A DNA stretch of 64,000 nt from Alviniconcha marisindica (Eukaryota > Mollusca > Gastropoda > Provannidae): assembly GCA_018857735.1 (NCBI GenBank), contig JABMCL010003059.1, positions 96,001-160,000 on the forward strand, read 5' to 3'. Shown piece after piece: positions 52,183-61,834 of this stretch. Numbering within the stretch: the first letter of the stretch is position 1; each line of letters opens with the position of its first letter. The notes beneath the pieces are model-generated. The model did not search any database, was not told the DNA's origin, and worked only from the letters and a program-made list of their open reading frames with translations. The position numbers and the translations under genes were made by a program.

Positions 52183-53141
52183 CATGTGCGTACGTGCATT
52201 GAAAGTGATGAGAAAGCTGTTGAATGAAGTCTTGTAGTGTGTTTATGTAATTAGTAGGTTCACTGTGTTCTAGGTTGTATATATATTTGTTGACCATATT
52301 GCGTGTTTATGTATTTAGTAGGGTTCACTGTGTTCTAGGTTGTATATATATATATTTGTTGACCTTATTGCGTGTTATGTAATTAGTAGGGTTCACTGTG
52401 TTCTAGGTTGTATATATATTTGTTGACCTTATTGCGTGTTTATGTATTTAGTAGGGTTCACTGTGTTCTAGGCTGTGTATATTTGTTGACCTTATTGCGT
52501 GTTTATGTAATTAGTAGGGTTCACTATGTTCTAGGTTGTATATATATTTGTTGACCTTATTGCGTGTTTATGTAATTAGTAGGGTTCACTGTGTTCTAGG
52601 TTGTGTATATTTGTTGACCTTATTGCGTGTTTAGGTAATTAGTAGGGTTTGTTGTGCTCTAGGTTGCTTGTATCCATGTTGTCAACCTTATTGGGTTTTT
52701 TGCGTTGTGCGCTTTAGATGTAAGCGCCTTACAGATACTCTCTTACGTTACATTACGTGACAAGAGATTATATTAACTGCAATCAAAGGACACTAGCAGT
52801 GCTAAATAGACAGAGACCATCGTGTGTTCCACCAGTCAGTGTGACACCACGTGGTGGTCCCATCCAAAGCTTTCTGAGGGAAGAGGTGGGGCTTAGAACT
52901 CAGCACAGAACCTGCTGCAGAGCACCATCCTGCCCGCATGCAGTTATTCCAGTTATCGGAATATTTCACCACTTCATTGCATTGGGATAATTATCGTGAT
53001 ATAATAATCAAATCAGTGCATTTCTACCTACTGCGCCAAATCCCTCTACGACTACACATGTGTGAGGCTCAAAGCGCTATACGTGAAACTTTACAACAGT
53101 ATGCTGCCTGATTTAATAATGCATTACATCTCTCTCTCCTC

Positions 53142-53212
<71 letters not shown>

Positions 53213-53618
53213 TTGCTGTTCAGTGCTGCAGCTGAACAGTTGATTAAAAATAATAAAATTACCTGATCTTTAAAAATCTTTCTTTCTCTTTTTTTTCTCC
53301 TTCTTCTTCTCCCCCCCCCCCCCCCCCCCCCCCAATGAAAACTGAAGCATAGTCATAGGTGAACCTTTTATTTTGATGTTTATTTTGTGTGTCAACATGT
53401 TTGGTTATGATAACAGGACAAAAGTACCTCTGCCAACTTGTCTGTACCTTTTCGGAGAATAAATTTGCTGGCTTTATGCAGAAGGCACAAACGTTTTGAG
53501 GGACTCACGACTGAAAATATTTTTGCAAACCATGTTAAGAGAGCGCAGTTCTTCAAACTTCTGGTCTGCAGTGGTTTTGAAGGTGTATAAGCATGAACAG
53601 TTTTGTTGTTGTTGTTGT

Positions 53619-53649
<31 letters not shown>

Positions 53650-56600
53650 ATGGTGATGACAATATCTGTAGTTGCTTGGGAAGAGACAAGTTGTGGAAGT
53701 GTGTATTGTTATTTGCATCGCTTTTTTTATTTATTTTTTAAGATGTCAAAATTGCTGGAAGAAAAGCAGGACCACATTGACATTCTTCAGGAGCGAGTGG
53801 GTACTCTGGAGCAGCGACTACATGATCACAGTTTGTCTGGGGACGACAGAGTCATAGCCATCATGGCTGAGGTAAGGAGGTTTTGCAGATGGACACTTTC
53901 CTTGTGGCCATAGTTTGTCAGGGATGAGAGCACACTCCGAGCACCGCTTTCCGGCACCTTCCTCCTAACTCTGCCAGATTCAGTTATGCCACTGAAGGGG
54001 CACTCTTCATCTCCGCACAGCTGTCCACTGACGCGGTCAGTGCCCTCTGAAAGGTTTGGGTACTAATATGACTGTAGAAGCAACCTAGCGCCCAAGCATG
54101 CACGTAAATATGATGTGCATCCACCCCAGGTAAAAAAAAAAAAGAGTTCCGTCTCGATTCAAACGATTTTGGTTTTGTTTGAGCTGGCGTAAGCAACATG
54201 GTCAGTCAAAAAAAGCAAAAGTCTGATATAAGTTGAGTTGTTTGTAAGACACTTACTACAGTTTGAGCACCAACAAAAAAAAAACTGCTGGTTAGCTGAC
54301 AGTTTTCTTGACCCTATGGCGTAACTAAATATGGCAGTGGTTGAAGGAAGGATGTCGTAAACCAGTGCTCGGAGTTTGGGATGAGAGTACACTTTGCTTG
54401 TGGTCACAGTTTGTCAGGGACAAGAGTCACAGCCATCCAAGCTGAGGTAAGGAGCTGTTGCAGGTGTACACTTTCTTTGTGGCTGTAGTTTGTCAGGGGA
54501 CGAGAGTACACTCCTTACGGTCATAGTCCGTCAGGAGACGACAAGAGTCACAGCCGTCATGGCTGAATAAGGTAAGGCGCTGTTGCAGTTGTACCTGTTC
54601 CTCATAGGAGTAGAGTTTGTCAGGGAACAAAAGTCACAGCCGTTCAAGCCGAGGTAAGAAACTGTTATAGTTGTACCTGTTCCTCATACTGTCATAGCAG
54701 TATAGTTTGTCAGGGAACAATAGTCACAGCCATCCAAGCTGAGGTAAGAAACTGTGTACCTCATAGCAGTATAGTTTGTCAGGGAACAAAAGTCACAGCC
54801 GTTCAAGCTGAGGTAAGAAACTGTTATAGTTGTACCTGTTCCTCATAGCAGGATAGTTTGTCAGGGAACAAGTCACAGCCTTCCAAGGATCTGTTGTACC
54901 CTTTCCTCATGGTTGTAGACTCCTTCAGGGTTCATGGCCCAGTGGAGAACCTCCTCCTTCTCCTCCTCCCCCAAGAGGTGTTGATAAAAGTAAGATCAGT
55001 GTATGGCTTTGCTTTCTGCGTGGCATTGAGAGCTGGACTGTCGTTCTGTTGCAGCGGGAAGCCCTGGAGAAGAAACTGTCGGAGACGAGACAGCAGCTGA
55101 CGGAAATCAAATCCACCTGGAGTGACAAGATATCGCACCTGGAAGAGCAGGTGAGGCCCCAGCACCAGGGCTGTACCTGGGGAGCTTCTTGACGCAGGCG
55201 GTCTGTCGGTGCAGACACTGGTAGTTCACCAAATAGTTCATCATTGCTAGCTAGTTTTGTGAGCATCAGCAGTGAAACAAATCTCCAATGATCTTCCTAG
55301 GGAGCTTCTTTTTTTTCTTTCTTTTTTCCCCCACCTAGGGAGCTTCTTGACACAGGCAGTCTGTATCCAGACTCGGGTAGTTCACCAAATAGTTCATGCT
55401 AGCCAGGTTTGTGGTCATCGGCAGGTGAGATTCAGGTCCAGCGATCTCTCCCTGAGAGCTTTTTGACGCAGGCATTCTGTCGGTACAGACACTGGTAGTT
55501 CACCAAATAGTTCATCATTGCCAGCCAGGTTTGTTGTCCCATCAGAGCAGGTGAGGCCCGGCACCGGGGCTGTACCTGGGGAGCTTCTTGACACAGGCGG
55601 TCTGTCGGTACTGACATTGGTAGTTCACCAAATAGTTCATCATTGCTCGCCAGTTTTGTGAGCATCAGCAGGTGAAACACATCTCCAACAATCTTCTTAG
55701 GGAGCTTCTTTCTTCCCCCCCCCCCCCCCCCCCTCTGCCCCTCCCCAGGGAGCTTCTTGACACAGGCAGTCTGTATACAGACACGGGTAGTTCACCAAAT
55801 AGTTCATGCTAGCCAGGTTTGTGGTCATCGACAGGTGGGATTCAGCTCCAGTGATCTCCCCTGAGAGCTTTTTGACCCAGGCATTCTGTCAGTGCAGACA
55901 CTGGTAGTTCACCAAGTAGTTCATCGTGCTAACCAGGTTTGTGGTCATCGACAGGTGAGGCCCGGCACCGGGGCTGTACCTGGGGAGCTTCTTGACGCAG
56001 ACATTCTGTCAATGCAGACACTGGTAGTTCACCAAGTAGTTCATCATCACTAACCAGGTCTGTGGCCTTTGGCAGGTGTGACCCAGCTTCAGTGATCTTC
56101 TCTGGGAGCTTTTTGACACAGGCATTCTGTCAATGCAGACACTGGTAGTTCACCAAGTAGTTCATCATCACTAACCAGGTCTGTGGCCTTTGGCAGGTGT
56201 GACCCAGCTTCAGTGATCTTCTCTGGGAGCTTTTTGACACAGGCATTCTGTCAACTGGTAGTTCACCAAGTAGTTCATCATCGCTAACCAGGTTTGTGGT
56301 CCCATCGGCTGGTGAGACCCAGCTTCGTGATCTTCGTGGGGAGCTTCTTGATGCAGACAGTCGGGACAGACACTGGTAGTTCAAATAGTTCATTATGCCG
56401 GCCAGTTTTGTGGTCCCATCAGCATGTGTGACACAGCTCCAGTGATCTTCTCGGAGAACTTCTTTACACAGGCAGCCTTTCAGTACAGGTCAGGCACCTC
56501 CTGCTTCGTGGACACATCCTTCGTGTCTGTGAAACGGAGCTTTGAGATGGAGTACAGTGTGTGCACGCTGCCTACACCCTTTAAACCCGAGGGTCATGCT

Positions 56601-59600
56601 CCACGGCCTGGCAAGTTGGGACGGTGACAGCGAGGTCCTCGGGCCGTAGGTTTTATATTGGAGTTTTCCTCTCCCAGGCAGATTGTTTTTGTTATCTGAT
56701 CTTTGACCCAAATGGGTGTAACTTGACGTGAGATGTTTGTTTTTGTTATCTAATCTTTGACCCAAACGGGTGTAACTTGACATGATATTGTTTTTGTTAT
56801 CTGATCTTTGACCCGAATGGGTGTAACTTGACGTGAGATTGTTTTTGTTATCTGGTCTTTGACCCGAATGGGTGTAACTTGATGTGAGATGTTTGTTTTC
56901 ATTATCTGATCTTTGACCCAAATGGGTGTAACTTGACGTGAGATGGTTCTGATTGTTTTTGTTATCTGATCTTTGACCCGAATGGGTGTAACTTGATGTG
57001 AGATGTTTGTTTTCATTATCTGATCTTTGACCCAAATGGGTGTAACTTGACGTGAGATGGTTCTGATTGTTTTTGTTATCTGATCATTGACCCAAATGGG
57101 TGTAACTTGATGTGGGATGTTTGTTTTCATTATCTGATCTTTGACCCAGATGGGTGTAACTTGACATAAGATGTTTTTGATTGTTTTTGTTATCTGACCT
57201 TTGACCCAAATGGGTGTAACTTGACCTGAGATGTGCCTGATTTGTTTTTGTTATCTGACCTTTGACCCCAATGGGTGTAACCTGTCATGAGATATTTGTG
57301 ATTGTTTTCGTTATCTGATCTGTGACCCAAATGGGCATAACTTGATGCAAGATGTTTCAGATTGTTTTTGTTATCTGATCTTTAACCCAAATGGGTATAA
57401 CTTGACGTAAGATGTTTCTGATTGTTTTTGTTATCGGATTTTTTGTTTTTGTTATCTGATCTTTGACCCAAATGGGTGTAACTTGATGTGAGATGATTGT
57501 TTTTGTTATCTGATCTTTGACCCAAATGGGCGTAACTTGACATGAGATGTTTCAGATTGTTTTTGTTATCTGATCTTTGACCCAAATGGGCGTAACTTGA
57601 CGTGAGATTGTTTTTGTTATCTGATCTTTGACCCAAATGGGCGTAACTTGACATGAGATGTTTCAGATTGTTTTTGTTACCTGATCTTTGACCCAAATGG
57701 GCATAACTTGACGTGAGATGTTCCTTCTGGCGTTGCAGATCTCTCATCTGAACACGAAGATTGTGGAGGACAGCGAAGAGTTGGCGGGCAGTCAGCGAGC
57801 GGCGGACTCCATGAGGGAGAACTTCCATAAGCAGGTAGGGAACAGCATGGCAGAGGACTCCAACACTCAAGAGTCAAAGGCTTTGACGACTGCAATGGAG
57901 TGGAATGTAGTAGAGGACTTTGCTCAATGAGCAGAGCACAACGTGCAATGGAGTGGAATGTAGTAGAGGGCTTTGCTAAATAGAGCAGAGCACAACGTGC
58001 AGTGCAGTGGAATGTAGTAGAAGGCTTTGCTAAATGAGCAGAGCACAACGTGCAGTGGAGTGGAATGGAGTTGAGGGCTTTGCTAAATAGAGCAGAGCAC
58101 AACGTGCAATGGAGTGGAATGGAGTAGAAGGCTTTGCTCAATGAGCAGAGCACAACGTGCAGTGGAGTGGAATGTAGTAGAGGGCTTTGCTAAATAGAGC
58201 AGAGCACAACGTGCAGTGGAGTGGAATGTAGTCGAGGACTTTGTTCAATGAGTAGAGAACAGCATACAGAAAAGTGGAGTGTGTATAGTTAAACGTTCAT
58301 CACACCCGATGAACATTGGCGGTTTCTCACCCTGCAGTAAAAAGGGTTATCGGGTTATCACAGTCTCTTCTTTTCTGTGTGTCCCAGGACAAACGATACG
58401 CCCTTTTAGATTTGCAAATACTTTATGTAATTTATTTTCTGGGAACTTTCATCCAATTCCAACTGCCACAGTTCTGACATATATTTGTCTGTACATGCTT
58501 TTAAGTCCGAAAAGGGGATGAGCCAACGAGGGCATCCTTAGCAGCGGAATCTGCAGCCAAATTACCTCTAATGCCTACATGGCCAGGGACCCAGATAAAC
58601 ACAATCTTCTTCCCGTCTCTGTTCAGATTCATATAAAGTTCCCCGAATCTGCACCAAAATAGGGTGGTCATACATCAGGTTAAAAATAGCTCGTAAAGAT
58701 GATAGCCAGTCAGGTAACGTCCCCAACAATCTCTCTCTGGAAATGCTAGATCTGTACTGTGAAGTAATTTGTGTGATTAAAACTTTTGTTTGCAGATAGA
58801 AGACCTTCGCCGTCAGCTGGAGGATGCTGAGAAACGTGCGCTGGAGAACTACGAACTGGTCACTGGAAAAGAGGCTCGCCATGAACAGCAGGTTGGCTAC
58901 ACCACCTCCCCTCTCCTTTTCCCCCACTGGGAAAAAGGCTTGCCATGAACAGCAGGTCGGCTACACCACCTCCCCTCTTGTCCCCCACCCCCCACCCCAC
59001 TGGGAAAAAAGGCTTTGCCATGAACAGCAGGTCGGCTACACCACCTCCCCTCTTGTCCCCCCCCCGCCCCCCCACTGGGAAAAAAGGCTTTGCCATGAAC
59101 AGCAGGTCGGCTACAACCCCCCTCTTGTCCCACCCCCCCCCCCTCATCCCCCCCAAATTGGAAAAAAGGTTTTGCCATGAACAGCAGGTCGGCCACATCA
59201 CCTCCCCTCTTGTTCTCCACCCCCCCCCCACCTCTCATCCACCCCCACCCCCCATCTCCAACTACTGGAAAAAGGCATTGTCATGAACAGCAGGTCGGCT
59301 ACACCACCTTTCCTTCTCCCCCCCCCCCCACCCTCACCCCCCACCCCCCATCCCAACACTGGAAAAGGGATTGTCATGAACCCGCAGGTCGGCTTACACC
59401 ACCTTTCCTTCTTTCTCCCCCCCCCGCCCCCTTCCTGCCCAGACCATCACTGGAAAAGAGGTTTGCATGAAAGAGGTTTTCCCGTTACAGGGTAGACTTT
59501 AGTGAAAGAATTCTTTGAAAAAAAGGTGGGGGAGGGGGGGAGGAAGAGAAATGAGTGTAATTTCCTTGTTATTCAGGGTGAAGACTTTAGATGAAAGAAT

Positions 59601-61428
59601 TCTTTGAAAAAAAAGGTGGGGGGAGGGAGGGAGAGAGAGAGAGAGAGATGAGTGTAATTTCCCTGTTATTCAGGGTGAAGAGTTTAGATGAAAGAATTCT
59701 TTGGAAGAAAAAGAAAAAAAGGAGGGGGGGGGGGGGGGGGGAGAGAGAGAGATGAGTGTTATTTCCTTGTTGTTCAGGGTGAAGAGTTTAGATGAAAGAA
59801 TTCTTTGAAAAAGGAGAAGGAGAGAGAGATGAGTGTAATTTCCTTGTTCAGGTGGGGAGAGAGAGAGAGAGACAGAGAGAGAGAGATGAGTGTAATTTCT
59901 TTGTTCAGGTGGGGGGAGAGAGGGAGAGAGAGAGAGAGATGAGTGTAATTTCCTTGTTCAGGTGGAGAGAGAGAGATATGAGCGTAATTTCCTTGTTGTT
60001 CAGGTGAAGGAGCTGGAGGCGGAGCTGAGCCACATGCGCTTGACCTCGGTGGACCAGGAGACCCAGCTGAGGGGGAAGATCACCTCCCTGGAGGTGCAGC
60101 TGATGGAGCTGAACACAGCCAGGCAGGCCCAGCAGGACCAGTTCAGGCATCAGCTGGTAAGGCTTGTGGACAGCGCTTGGTTAGGCTTGAGGACAGCGTT
60201 TGGTTACGCATGTGGACATCTCTTGGTTAGGCTCATAGACATTGCCCGTTTAGGCTTGTGGACATCTCTTGGTAAGGCTTGTAGACATCACTTGGTTAGA
60301 CTTGTGGACGTCTCTTGGTTACGCTTGTGGACATTGCCTGGTTAGGCTTGTGGACATCTCTTGGTAAGGCTTGTGGACATCACTTGGTTAGGCTTGTGGA
60401 CATCTCTTGGTTATGCTTGTGGACATTGCCTGGTTAGGCTTGTGGACATCTCTTGGTTAGGCTTGTGGGCATCTCTTGGTTACGCTTGTGGACATTGCCT
60501 GGTTAGGCTTGTGGACATCTCTTGGTTATGCTTGTGGACATCTCTTGGTTAGGCTTGTGGACATATCTTGGTTACGCTTGTGGACATTGCCTGGTTAGGC
60601 TTGTGGACATCACTTGGTTAGGCTCGTAGACATTGCCTGTTTAGGCTTGTGGACATCTCTTGGTTATGCTTGTGGACATCACTTGGTTATGCTTGTGTAC
60701 ATCTCTTGGTTAGGCTCGTGGACATTGCCTGTTTAGAGTTGTGGTCATCTCTTGGTTATGCTTGTGGACATCACTTGGTTATGCTTGTGGACATTACTTG
60801 GTTAGGCTTGTGGACATTACATGGTTAGGCTTGTGGACATTACATGGTTATGCTTGTGGACATTACTTGGTTAGGCTTGTGGACATTACATGGTTCGGCT
60901 TGTGGACATCTCTTGGTTAAGCTTGTGGACATCACTTGGTTAGGTTTGGGGACATCTCTTGGTTATGCTTGTGGAATCTCTTGGGTACGCTTGTGGACAT
61001 CTCTTGGTTAGGCTTGTGGACATCTCTTGGTTAGGCTTGTGGACATCTCTTGGTTAGGCTTGTAGGCATTACATGGTTAGGCTTGTGGACAACAGATGGA
61101 TAGGCTTGTGGACATCACTTGGTTAGGCTTGTGGACATCACTTGGTTAGGCTTGTGGACATCTTGTGACTCTTGGTACATGATCACGCTGGTGTCTCTGT
61201 GCGATGGGAGTTGGGGCGGAGGGAGAGAGTGACACAGTCAGTGCCTGGACCCTGTTTCCGTATTGTCCTGCGTCTCTGTTTGACAGGAGGAAGAGCAGCA
61301 ACGGACGGAGGAGGCGGTGGGGAGGGAGCTGCGCCATGAACAGGCTCTGAAGGCGGCAGAGGCTCAGTGTGCTCAGCTACAGGTATGAAGCCTCTGGGGT
61401 CTGATTTGTGTATATGGGTAAAGTAAAG

Positions 61429-61503
<75 letters not shown>

Positions 61504-61802
61504 ATATTTGTGATAGTGTGTGTGTGTGTATGAGAGAGAGAGAGAGAGTGTGTGTGTGTGTGTGTGTGTGCATATTTTTGATAATATGTGTGTGTGTGTG
61601 TGTGTGTTTGTGCGTGTGTGTTGTATGTGTGTAGGTGCAGGTGCATTTATGTGTGTGTGTGTGTGTGTGTGTGTGTACGTGTGTGTGTTTGTATGTGTGT
61701 GTGTGTGTGTGTGTAAGTGCATGTGTATGTGTGTTTGTGTTGTGTGTGTATGTAAGTGTGTTTGTGTGTGTGTGTTGGGTGTAGTGTGTGTGTGTGTGTG
61801 AA

Positions 61803-61834
<32 letters not shown>

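Noticed and set aside
56424..56627. Possible exon at 56480-56630 (GC-richer ORF with [14 protein letters not shown])
   Set aside because: It has no phase-compatible splice sites joining exons 12 and 13, which fit each other directly in phase 0, and no golgin similarity.
58279..58521. 80-codon plus-strand ORF between exons 13 and 14
   Set aside because: No splice sites in phase, no heptad pattern; exons 13 and 14 already join in phase 0.
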